Made by a program: the position numbers and the translations under genes. Below the pieces are notes generated by a model that was given only the letters and a program-made list of their open reading frames with translations, was not told the origin of the DNA and did no database searches. A stretch of DNA of 5,150 bases from Chitinophaga pinensis (GTDB lineage Bacteria; Bacteroidota; Bacteroidia; Chitinophagales; Chitinophagaceae): NCBI GenBank assembly GCA_943331145.2, contig CALQKL020000167.1:1-5150 (forward strand), in the 5' to 3' direction. This document shows, piece after piece, positions 1 to 5,150 of this stretch. The number at the start of each line of letters is the position of its first letter. Position 1 is the stretch's first letter.

Positions 1-2
1 AG

Positions 3-1427
3 AATAAATTCAATGCTACAAAAACACAAGCAGAGGAAATCATGCAACGTTATGCGCGTATAAAACATGTGATGCAACAAACGGTTGTAGAATCTGATCC
101 TTTAAAAAAATCTTTACGTACCGAAAAATTAGATTCTATTTTATTGCATCGTTTATGGGGCTACGTTATCTTACTTACGGTTTTATTTTTTCTGTTTCAG
201 TCGGTAGTTTGGATGGCAAAATATCCCATGAATTTTATCGAATGGATATTTAGTATTTTAAGCGGACAGTTTTCTAGCATCTTGCCCAGTGGATGGTTTA
301 GCGATTTGTTTATCAATGGATTTTTAGCAGGCTTAAGTGGCATCATGATTTTTGTACCGCAGATTATGATTTTATTTGGCTTGATTACCTTGCTTGAAGA
401 TAGTGGCTATATGGCGCGTATTAGTTTTTTAACGGATAGGATTATGCGCAAATCTGGTTTAAATGGTAAAAGTGTAATGCCGATGATTAGTGGATTTGCT
501 TGTGCCGTGCCTGCAATTATGAGCGCAAGAAATATTGAAAATAAAAAAGAACGTTTACTCACCATAATGATTACGCCATTGATGAGCTGTAGCGCAAGAC
601 TTCCAGTGTACACGATATTAATAGCGTTGGTCATTCCATCAAAAATATATTTAGGATTTATTAGTTTACAAGGATTGGTCATGATGGCTTTATATGTGTT
701 TGGTACAGCAATGGCGATGCTTGTAGCTTGGGTGATGAAATGGTTTATCAAATCAAATGAGCGCAGTTTTTTTATTTTAGAACTTCCTACATATAGAAGT
801 CCGAGGTGGAAAAACATGTTTTATACGATGTATGAAAAAGCACGCATTTTTGTTTTTGACGCTGGTAAAGTAATTATGATAATCAGTTTATTGCTTTGGT
901 GTTTAAGCAATTTCGGTCCGGCAAAAAAAATGGAATCTATCCATCAATCATATGCTTTACAATTGAAGCAACATCCATCTGATTCGATTCAAATTATTCA
1001 AGAAGAAAAAACAGCGATTTTACAACATTCATTTGCGGGTATACTTGGACAATCCATCGAACCTGTAATAGCTCCTTTAGGCTACGATTGGAAAATTGGC
1101 ATTGCACTTATTACATCATTTGCAGCAAGAGAAGTATTTGTTGGTACAATGGCTACATTATATAGTGTTGGAGAAGATGCAGATGAAAACAGTACAACAC
1201 TTCGCGATAAAATGATGGCAGCCAAAAGAGAAGATGGCAGTAAAGTATATACGCTCGCAACAGGTTTATCGTTGCTCATATTTTATGTGTTGGCGATGCA
1301 GTGTATGAGTACAATTGCGGTAGTAAAAAGAGAAACCCGAAGCTGGAAATGGCCAATGATTCAATTGGCATACATGACTGGATTGGCGTATTTATGTAGT
1401 TTTATAGTGTTTCAGTTGTTGAAGTAG
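3..1427 (+). CDS. feoB: Ferrous iron transport protein B (FeoB), C-terminal membrane part, 5'-truncated by window edge
   Basis: FeoB is the inner-membrane Fe(II) permease: an N-terminal cytoplasmic GTPase domain followed by a polytopic channel with two Gate repeats. Only the channel part is here. The frame is open to the left edge, so the ATG at 42 is an internal methionine, not the start; the residues before it (ending TQAEEIMQRYARI) continue the linker after the G domain. Counting from that Met, membrane segments lie near 41-58, 92-117, 172-235, 265-289, 353-375, 405-428 and 439-459. The first gate is at 149-190, with SGFACAVPAIMSAR and then PLMSCSARLPVY carrying the conserved Cys-Ser-Ala-Arg-Leu-Pro. 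The second is at 359-378, with AAREVFVGTMATLY. The C-terminus (AMQCMSTIAVVKRET, then WKWP) is normal and complete. The Ala-Cys-Ala gate replaces the enterobacterial Gly-Cys-Asn form, as I recall for Bacteroidota FeoB. Identity is very secure; the G domain and any FeoA fusion lie outside the window. Confidence 0.97.
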   Translation, partial: NKFNATKTQAEEIMQRYARIKHVMQQTVVESDPLKKSLRTEKLDSILLHRLWGYVILLTVLFFLFQSVVWMAKYPMNFIEWIFSILSGQFSSILPSGWFSDLFINGFLAGLSGIMIFVPQIMILFGLITLLEDSGYMARISFLTDRIMRKSGLNGKSVMPMISGFACAVPAIMSARNIENKKERLLTIMITPLMSCSARLPVYTILIALVIPSKIYLGFISLQGLVMMALYVFGTAMAMLVAWVMKWFIKSNERSFFILELPTYRSPRWKNMFYTMYEKARIFVFDAGKVIMIISLLLWCLSNFGPAKKMESIHQSYALQLKQHPSDSIQIIQEEKTAILQHSFAGILGQSIEPVIAPLGYDWKIGIALITSFAAREVFVGTMATLYSVGEDADENSTTLRDKMMAAKREDGSKVYTLATGLSLLIFYVLAMQCMSTIAVVKRETRSWKWPMIQLAYMTGLAYLCSFIVFQLLK

Positions 1428-1456
1428 AGGTGAACGATAATCAATGGGAGATAATT

Positions 1457-1509
1457 AAAAATTCAAAAGTTAAAATTATTTATTTCCATTTTTTGACTTT
1501 TGACTTTTT
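1457..1509. terminator. AT-rich hairpin between convergent genes, candidate bidirectional terminator
   Basis: Bases 1457-1475 pair with 1491-1509: an 8-bp core (TCAAAAGT at 1463-1470 with ACTTTTGA at 1496-1503), then an inner T·G wobble and four A-T pairs, and on the outer side one mismatch followed by five A-T pairs. The loop is 15 bases. The plus strand ends in a T run (1505-1510) and the minus strand ends in T-rich sequence opposite the A run at 1457-1461, so it could serve feoB and the convergent lipoprotein gene alike. The stem is nearly all A-T and therefore weak. The 3' arm also lies in a TTTTGAC repeat (copies at 1491, 1498 and 1512), so the pairing could be a by-product of low complexity. 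Confidence 0.5.
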
Positions 1510-1524
1510 TATTTTGACTTTCTC

Positions 1525-2661
1525 TTACCAATTTATCGCTTGTTTCACCCCATTTAATACCCGTGTATATATTTTTTTAAAAAGCTCTTCTACGATTTCA
1601 TCTTTACGTGGATCGTTTGCGCCACTATTGTTGATTAAGTCCCAATCTGAATTTGAAATCGCTCTTTTATCTCCACTAAACGTTACCACATCTTGCCTCC
1701 ATTCATAAGTTTGACGATAGGTTTTGGTGTAAATATTTTTATTTTCAATTAAATTGTTGATGCTCATTTCCAATTCTGCAAGTGCACTAAATTTTGAACT
1801 ATTGGTAAGTATAATTGCATTCACCGTATTATAAACAGGTTTGCCGGAAGTATCGGTTCCGATTTTAATTTGGCGACTTACATTTTTGGAAGTATTGACA
1901 ACTTCAGGGTTTGGAAAATCTAATTTTTTCAACCGTAAATCAATTGTCCAATCGCTTTTAGCATTTAGTCTTTTAGAATCTACAAAACCAAATATTTTTA
2001 CTGCCGAATTGTTGTTCGACAGATCATTGATTAAGTTTTGTTCGAAATAATCATTTCTAATACTAAAATTAAAAGCACGCCAAAAAGGTTGATTGAATAC
2101 AGCGCTTTCATCAAAAGGATTAATGACCAAATTAATCATTGCATGATTATATGCGATTTTCATTTTTTCATTGGCATCTTTAAAATTGGGAATGTAATTG
2201 TTTGCTTTATAAAAATCGTTGTATGCTATTTTTGCATTATCACGACCCGTTTTATCTAGATATAAATTACCCAAATTATAAAATGCCAAAGCTGCTGAAT
2301 CTTTTGTAGTGAAAATATTTACAGCATAGCTTTCTGGTGTTACAAGTTTAAATGCTTCTGTAGAATTGATGATTGCATCATAAGCCATTTGTAAATATTC
2401 GTATTCCGTAATCAGCACATCCCATTTACCCATTTGTTGATAAGCGTGATAAGCATTTATTTTATCGATATGTTTTTGCTTAATGATTTTATAAAGTTGC
2501 GGGATAGCTGTACGGGCATCTTCATCATCCGGACTTTTCTTTAATTTCTTCACCGCATCTTGTAAAGATTTGTCTGAATCTTCCCTTTCCATAAATCCTT
2601 TTCTACTACCACAAGAAGTTGCAAAAATTATAATAGATAAAATCAGGAAAATGTTTTTCAT
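1525..2661 (-). CDS. Predicted lipoprotein of unknown function with TPR-like helical region
   Basis: A 378-residue protein I cannot assign to a named family. Residues 1-16 are a lipoprotein signal peptide: Lys-2, a hydrophobic stretch (IFLILSIIIFA), then lipobox ATSC with acceptor Cys-17 followed by Gly-Ser, so the mature protein is probably anchored in the envelope. Residues 30-75 are charged and helical. Residues about 123-175 resemble TPR helix pairs (AALAFYNLGNLYLDKTG, then AKIAYNDFYKANNYIPNFKDA). From about 220 the protein turns to strand-rich sequence (DWTIDLRLKKLDFP, then VYNTVNAIILTNS), with YEWRQDVVTFSGDKRAIS at 319-336 looking like a conserved block. The end (EEIVEELFKKIYTRV type) is helical. 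The start is fixed by the signal peptide. It converges on feoB with a 97-base gap and is divergent from the PadR gene. No catalytic residues are evident. A scaffold or assembly role would only be a guess from the repeats. Confidence 0.88.
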   Translation of the reverse strand: MKNIFLILSIIIFATSCGSRKGFMEREDSDKSLQDAVKKLKKSPDDEDARTAIPQLYKIIKQKHIDKINAYHAYQQMGKWDVLITEYEYLQMAYDAIINSTEAFKLVTPESYAVNIFTTKDSAALAFYNLGNLYLDKTGRDNAKIAYNDFYKANNYIPNFKDANEKMKIAYNHAMINLVINPFDESAVFNQPFWRAFNFSIRNDYFEQNLINDLSNNNSAVKIFGFVDSKRLNAKSDWTIDLRLKKLDFPNPEVVNTSKNVSRQIKIGTDTSGKPVYNTVNAIILTNSSKFSALAELEMSINNLIENKNIYTKTYRQTYEWRQDVVTFSGDKRAISNSDWDLINNSGANDPRKDEIVEELFKKIYTRVLNGVKQAINW

Positions 2662-2681
2662 AATGAATGTTTAAGAAGGTT

Positions 2682-2689
2682 CAAAAGTA
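2682..2689 (-). promoter_or_regulatory. Candidate Bacteroidota -7 promoter box for the lipoprotein gene
   Basis: The minus strand reads TACTTTTG here, an exact match to the Bacteroidota primary-sigma -7 consensus TAnnTTTG, 20 bases before the lipoprotein ATG. It would give a leader of roughly a dozen bases. No TTG (-33) element is found about 20 bases upstream, so the promoter would be weak, or the match is chance. Confidence 0.4.
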
Positions 2690-2725
2690 AATGAAAAAAT
2701 GTTTACGGGATACTTGATAAAATGG

Positions 2726-2747
2726 TTAAATCGCTTCGCTGGTTTAA
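2726..2747 (+). repeat. Inverted 22-bp REP-like unit, left copy
   Basis: This unit is the exact reverse complement of 3038-3059. It is also an imperfect palindrome by itself: TTAAA at the left pairs with TTTAA at the right, followed by T·G, C-G, a bulged T, G-C and C-G around a TTC loop, giving a 22-base hairpin. The direct repeat AATGGTT (2721-2727 and 2746-2752) brackets it, overlapping each end by two bases. Short self-palindromic units in inverted pairs are the form taken by REP/BIME/REPIN elements. Copy number in the genome cannot be seen here. Confidence 0.75.
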
Positions 2748-2828
2748 TGGTTGAAGTATGTTCCAACACCAAACACCAAAAAAATTTGATAATAGATGAT
2801 AGAACTTAGTTTGGTCGTTCGTTCTAAC

Positions 2829-2856
2829 AACAAACTACAGACAACAAACAACAAAC
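2829..2856 (+). repeat. 7-bp tandem repeat, four units (AACAAAC)
   Basis: Four contiguous heptamers: AACAAAC, TACAGAC, AACAAAC, AACAAAC. Three are identical and one differs at two positions. The array lies between the 22-bp inverted arms. Nothing indicates function. Short arrays of this kind are often variable between strains. Confidence 0.7.
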
Positions 2857-2911
2857 AATAATGAAGTGGCTTTTTCGTAAAATACTCCCAACTTCTTAAA
2901 ACGCCTGAATA

Positions 2912-2928
2912 AATTCTCTACGAGAATT
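2912..2928 (+). other. Perfect 7-bp hairpin followed by T run
   Basis: AATTCTC (2912-2918) and GAGAATT (2922-2928) pair around a TAC loop, and the plus strand continues ATTTTTT (2929-2935). This is the shape of an intrinsic terminator reading rightwards, but no rightward gene lies upstream (the lipoprotein gene runs left). It could insulate the PadR promoter from stray transcription, mark the end of an unseen small RNA, or be a relic. Confidence 0.45.
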
Positions 2929-2941
2929 ATTTTTTAACACT

Positions 2942-2965
2942 AAGGCACGAAGTCGCGAAGGCACG
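2942..2965 (+). repeat. 8-bp tandem repeat, three units (AAGGCACG type)
   Basis: AAGGCACG (2942-2949), AAGTCGCG (2950-2957), AAGGCACG (2958-2965), then a partial AAG before a T run. Units one and three are identical. The segment is GC-richer than its surroundings. From memory, similar 'aaggcacgaag' strings recur between genes in many Bacteroidota; that is not verified here. Confidence 0.7.
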
Positions 2966-2981
2966 AAGTTTTTTTGTTTCG

Positions 2982-3015
2982 CGCAAAGCTCGCAAAGGAG
3001 CAAGGGCGCAAAGGA
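2982..3015 (+). repeat. Interrupted 9-bp repeat (CGCAAAGGA type)
   Basis: CGCAAAGCT (2982-2990), CGCAAAGGA (2991-2999), a degenerate GCAAGGG spacer, then CGCAAAGGA (3007-3015). It follows the 8-bp array after a 16-base T-rich spacer. It is GC-rich compared with its flanks. Read through, both arrays give arginine/alanine/lysine-rich peptides that should not be annotated as protein. Confidence 0.7.
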
Positions 3016-3037
3016 AGAATTTTTTCACATTAAAACC

Positions 3038-3059
3038 TTAAACCAGCGAAGCGATTTAA
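3038..3059 (-). repeat. Inverted 22-bp REP-like unit, right copy
   Basis: Perfect 22/22 inverted match to 2726-2747 with 290 bases between the arms. Allowing a one-base gap, the match extends four more bases inward (AACC at 3034-3037). The plus strand contains GCGAAGC (3047-3053 lies within AGCGAAGCGA), a heptamer known from biophysical work to form an unusually stable DNA mini-hairpin; the left copy carries it on the opposite strand. There is no open reading frame for a transposase between the arms. Confidence 0.75.
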
Positions 3060-3121
3060 ACAGTTTCTTTGGACTTTGATGATTGGTGAAAACACCAACA
3101 TCGGCAGACGACATTCCCCAA

Positions 3122-3202
3122 CCTTTTGAACTCATTGAACATATTGAACCTTTTGAACAAACCTCTCAAACCTCAAAAACTTCCCAAACCTCTCAAACTT
3201 TC
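3122..3202 (+). repeat. 81-bp array of nine 9-bp units in two subfamilies
   Basis: In one unbroken 9-bp register there are four units of the form CnnnTTGAA (CCTTTTGAA, CTCATTGAA, CATATTGAA, CCTTTTGAA) followed by five of the form CAAACCTCT (CAAACCTCT, CAAACCTCA, AAAACTTCC, CAAACCTCT, CAAACTTTC). The register does not slip where the subfamilies meet (3157/3158). The array ends ten bases before the dyad in front of the PadR gene. Function is unknown; it may be simple slippage DNA or may affect promoter geometry. Confidence 0.75.
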
Positions 3203-3212
3203 TTAAAAAATA

Positions 3213-3237
3213 TAGTACATTGTATTGCATAGTACTA
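3213..3237. promoter_or_regulatory. 25-bp dyad, candidate PadR-family operator
   Basis: TAGTAC (3213-3218) and GTACTA (3232-3237) form a perfect 6-bp inverted repeat centred on 3225, with further symmetric pairs inside (TG at 3221-3222 with CA at 3228-3229, and 3224 with 3226). Because GTAC is itself palindromic, TAGTAC also recurs directly at 3230-3235. The dyad covers the -33 element of the promoter at 3225-3255 and lies 82 bases before the regulator's start codon, as expected for an autorepressed PadR gene. It does not match the ATGT/ACAT half-sites described for classic PadR operators. Confidence 0.6.
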
Positions 3238-3255
3238 AATAAATCCCTATTTTTG
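3225..3255 (+). promoter_or_regulatory. Bacteroidota-type promoter for the PadR-PspC operon
   Basis: TTG at 3225-3227, a 20-base spacer, and TATTTTTG at 3248-3255. This agrees with the Bacteroidota primary-sigma consensus of a -33 TTG and a -7 TAnnTTTG. Transcription would begin near 3262 and leave a leader of nearly 60 bases before the ATG at 3320. The -33 element lies at the centre of the candidate operator, so bound repressor would block the polymerase. Confidence 0.6.
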
Positions 3256-3319
3256 TTTTCTAATTAGATGATACACGTTCTTTTTCAATTTTAAATAACC
3301 AAATATCATTACATAACAT

Positions 3320-3652
3320 ATGAATATAGAAAACACATCCAGTCAAATGCGTAAGGGCATTTTGGAATTTTGCATTTTATCGGTGATTAAACAGGGAGAA
3401 GTATATCCATCAGATATTATTGCAAAAATGAAATCGGCGAACCTCAATATTTTTGAAGGAACCCTTTACCCTTTATTAACCCGTTTAAAAAATGCGGAAT
3501 TGTTAACCTATCGTTGGGTAGAAAGCAATAGCGGTCCTCCACGAAAATATTTCAGCTTAACAGAAAAGGGAAATGATTTTTATACAGAATTGGCCACAAC
3601 CTGGAACGAACTTTCGGACGCTGTTGAAAAAATTACCAAACAGAAAATATAA
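3320..3652 (+). CDS. PadR-family winged helix-turn-helix transcriptional regulator
   Basis: A 110-residue compact PadR-like repressor. The winged helix spans about residues 11-85: GILEFCILSVIKQGEVYPSD (helix 1 and start of the HTH), then the recognition region EGTLYPLLTRLKNAELL at 46-62, then the wing, YRWVESNSGPPRKYFSLTEKG at 64-84. The G-TLYP-LL-RL and GPPRKYY/F-L-T-G blocks are hallmarks of the family. A single amphipathic helix (86-108) follows as dimerisation helix, which puts it in the short PadR subfamily. The ATG at 3320 follows an A/T-rich leader with no Shine-Dalgarno sequence, normal for Bacteroidota. The gene ends 28 bases before a PspC-domain gene and has a dyad over its own promoter. 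A likely role is repression of this operon until an envelope signal or ligand is sensed; the ligand is unknown. Confidence 0.94.
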   Translation: MNIENTSSQMRKGILEFCILSVIKQGEVYPSDIIAKMKSANLNIFEGTLYPLLTRLKNAELLTYRWVESNSGPPRKYFSLTEKGNDFYTELATTWNELSDAVEKITKQKI

Positions 3653-3680
3653 TTACCAATCAAAACTTAATAATAAAAAG

Positions 3681-5150
3681 ATGAAACAAGTTATAAATAT
3701 CAATTATCACGGAAGGGTAATTCCAATTGAAATAGCAGCGCACGATTTACTGAAAAGTTATACAACACGTTTGCAAATATATTTTGAAAATGAGGAAGGT
3801 AAAGAAGAAATCATCAACGATATTGAAGGTAGAATTGCAGAACTTTTTCATGAGCAGCTTACAAAAGGAGCTACATGTATTACAGAAAAAGATGTTCAAG
3901 CTATTATAAAAAATATGGGAACGCCCGAAGATTTTGAAACAGAACCGATGATCAACGATGCTTCAAAATCAGATACTAAAGAAAACACTAATTCAAAATC
4001 ATCAAAGCGATTGTTTAGAGATGAAAATAATAAAGTTTTCGGTGGTGTTTGTAGTGGTTTGGCCAATTATTTTAATATGGATGTGGTAGTGGTTAGGGTA
4101 ATATTTTTATTGATGTTTTTCTCTGTAGGCTTTGGTTTGATTCCATATTTGATATTGTGGTTTGCGGTTCCAAGTTCGGCTACAAAATCAATTGGATCTG
4201 TAAGAAAAAAATTATACCGCGATACAGATGAAAAAATGATTGCCGGTGTTTGTAGCGGATTAGCAAATTATTTTGGCATAAAAGTTGGTATTGTTCGCAT
4301 ACTTTTTCTGCTTCCCTTGTTGATTATGATTTTTGGATGGGATCATTTATTTATCAATATAAGTCCAAGTTCTTTTATCATTTACATCATCTTTTGGTTG
4401 GTGATTCCTGAAGCCAAAAGCACCTCAGAAAAATTAGAAATGAAAGGAAAGAAAATCGATGTAGACTCAATAAAACAGTCTATTCATGAAGAAATGAGTG
4501 ATTTAAAAGAACGCGCTAAATCTTTAGGAAAAGATGCTGCAGCCGTTGCTGGTGAAAAAACAAAAATGATTGCATCTGATTCTGGAAGTGCTTTACAAAA
4601 ATTAATTTCTGGTGTTATTAAAGTAGTAGCATTTATTATAAAAGCATTTGTGTACACCATTTTAACCATCATCGGATTGGCTATGTTTTTGGTGTTGTTT
4701 GTAATTGGTGTTACTTCTTTTAGTTTGTTTCCATTAAAAGATTTTTTGGTGAGTGGCATCTGGCAAAATGGTTTTGCTTGGGGAACGTTAATATTTTTTA
4801 TTATAGTTCCCATTATTGGAATACTTACTTGGGCTATTCGCAGAATTGGAAAAATTAAAAGAAATAGCATTGCATTACGTACCACATTTGCTTCGCTTTG
4901 GATAATCGGTTGGGTTGCCTTAACGGGATTGATTGTTACATTGGGAAAAGATTTTAAATCCGTAAACAATTCATTTGAAGAAAATGTAAAAATGGATACA
5001 GGACATGTAAACAAACTATTGGTAAATTTCTATAAAATCAGATACAACAACCATAAAGAGGATATAAACTTTGTAGACCTGATAAACGCCTATGAAGACA
5101 CGATTTATATTGATAATGTTGGATTGAAAATAAAGCAATCTACCAACGAC
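3681..5150 (+). CDS. Tandem PspC-domain envelope protein, 3'-truncated by window edge
   Basis: The frame is open from ATG 3681 to the right edge, giving 490 residues. The N-terminal cytoplasmic region (1-86; GKEEIINDIEGRIAELF at 40-56, then TEKDVQAIIKNMGTPEDFE) is the block that usually precedes PspC in Bacteroidota. After a Ser/Lys/Asn-rich linker (92-108) come two PspC domains: 109-164 (GGVCSGLANYF, ending LILWFAVP) and 177-243 (GVCSGLANYF, ending IIFWLVIP). The second has an extra loop near 219-232. Residues 255-310 form a long charged, amphipathic helix (SIKQSIHEEMSDLKERAKSL and on). More membrane segments lie at about 311-347, 364-387 and 402-421, and a soluble C-terminal domain begins after 425. 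The ATG follows A-rich ATAAAAAG. PspC proteins belong to phage-shock-type membrane stress systems. Its place behind a PadR gene suggests repression in unstressed cells. The C-terminal domain type cannot be seen. Confidence 0.92.
   Translation, partial: MKQVININYHGRVIPIEIAAHDLLKSYTTRLQIYFENEEGKEEIINDIEGRIAELFHEQLTKGATCITEKDVQAIIKNMGTPEDFETEPMINDASKSDTKENTNSKSSKRLFRDENNKVFGGVCSGLANYFNMDVVVVRVIFLLMFFSVGFGLIPYLILWFAVPSSATKSIGSVRKKLYRDTDEKMIAGVCSGLANYFGIKVGIVRILFLLPLLIMIFGWDHLFINISPSSFIIYIIFWLVIPEAKSTSEKLEMKGKKIDVDSIKQSIHEEMSDLKERAKSLGKDAAAVAGEKTKMIASDSGSALQKLISGVIKVVAFIIKAFVYTILTIIGLAMFLVLFVIGVTSFSLFPLKDFLVSGIWQNGFAWGTLIFFIIVPIIGILTWAIRRIGKIKRNSIALRTTFASLWIIGWVALTGLIVTLGKDFKSVNNSFEENVKMDTGHVNKLLVNFYKIRYNNHKEDINFVDLINAYEDTIYIDNVGLKIKQSTND

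Larger units (their letters stand above)
2690..3212. other. Intergenic stretch without a credible gene, mosaic of short repeats
   Basis: About 520 bases between the divergent lipoprotein and PadR genes. Every open stretch is short and low in complexity. What it holds: one inverted pair of 22-bp units (2726-2747 and 3038-3059), tandem arrays with 7-bp (2829-2856), 8-bp (2942-2965) and 9-bp (2982-3015 and 3122-3202) periods, and a small perfect hairpin (2912-2928). Parts not explained by these (2753-2828, 2859-2911, 3060-3121) show nothing I can name. Local composition is A/C-rich on the plus strand in places (for example 2761-2776, AACACCAAACACC), unlike the coding regions. Confidence 0.8.

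Noticed and set aside
42..44. ATG at 42 as the start of a short FeoB
   Set aside because: The frame is open upstream to the window edge with plausible FeoB linker residues, so this is an internal Met and the gene is cut by the window.
407..817. 136-codon minus-strand open frame
   Set aside because: It lies entirely inside the secure feoB frame, opposite conserved gate motifs, and its translation resembles no protein I know.
1082..1279. 65-codon minus-strand open frame
   Set aside because: Antisense shadow of the feoB C-terminal region.
1430..1708. 92-codon plus-strand open frame after feoB
   Set aside because: Runs through the hairpin and the T-rich repeat into the antisense of the lipoprotein C-terminus; the translation is Phe/Ile-rich low complexity.
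1841..2259. Two plus-strand open frames of 69 and 73 codons
   Set aside because: Antisense shadows of the lipoprotein gene, which has a clear signal peptide and domain pattern.
2861..2899. 12-residue plus-strand open frame (MKWLFRKILPTS)
   Set aside because: No promoter or ribosome-binding context, and a frame this short is expected by chance.
2912..3040. About 42-codon plus-strand open stretch rich in Arg, Lys and Ala
   Set aside because: It is a read-through of the 8-bp and 9-bp repeat arrays and lacks a start codon in context; a translated-repeat artefact.
2726..3059. Insertion sequence
   Set aside because: The 290 bases between the inverted arms encode no transposase fragment I can recognise, and no target-site duplication flanks the pair as a whole.
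2820..3202. CRISPR array
   Set aside because: Units are only 7-9 bp, directly abutting with no unique spacers, and no cas gene is nearby.
4484..5014. 176-codon minus-strand open frame
   Set aside because: Antisense to the PspC protein, whose plus frame is continuously open from 3681 and carries recognisable domains.

Overview
The window looks like a chromosomal segment of an AT-rich member of the Bacteroidota. The signs are the FeoB type (gate written SGFACAVPAIMSAR), a PadR-like regulator followed by a tandem-PspC protein, A-rich leaders without Shine-Dalgarno sequences, and two candidate promoters with the Bacteroidota -7 box TAnnTTTG. The intergenic DNA is rich in short-period tandem repeats of the kind seen between genes in this phylum. 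Genus cannot be told from the sequence.

Layout. (1) 1-1427, plus strand: the C-terminal membrane part of the ferrous iron permease FeoB, cut by the left edge. (2) 1428-1524: a short convergent gap holding an AT-rich hairpin that could terminate both neighbours. (3) 2661-1525, minus strand: a 378-residue predicted lipoprotein of unknown function with a TPR-like helical middle. (4) 2662-3319: a divergent intergenic region of about 660 bases with no credible gene. It holds a pair of inverted 22-bp units, each itself an imperfect palindrome; arrays with 7-, 8- and 9-bp periods; a short hairpin; and, next to the following gene, a 25-bp dyad overlapping a promoter. (5) 3320-3652, plus strand: a 110-residue PadR-family winged-helix regulator. 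(6) 3681 to the right edge, plus strand: at least 490 residues of an envelope protein with two PspC domains, an amphipathic helix and more membrane segments, cut by the edge.

How the genes relate. The PadR-like regulator and the PspC protein are 28 bases apart and form a likely two-gene (or longer) envelope-stress operon. The dyad TAGTAC-N13-GTACTA covers the -33 element of the promoter in front of them, which fits autorepression. FeoB and the lipoprotein are convergent and are not obviously linked to that operon.

No tRNA, rRNA, CRISPR array, intact insertion sequence or recognisable defence system was found. The points most worth following are the PadR operator/promoter, the REP-like inverted pair with its repeat mosaic, the 81-bp array of 9-bp units beside the operator, and the PspC protein's long amphipathic segment.
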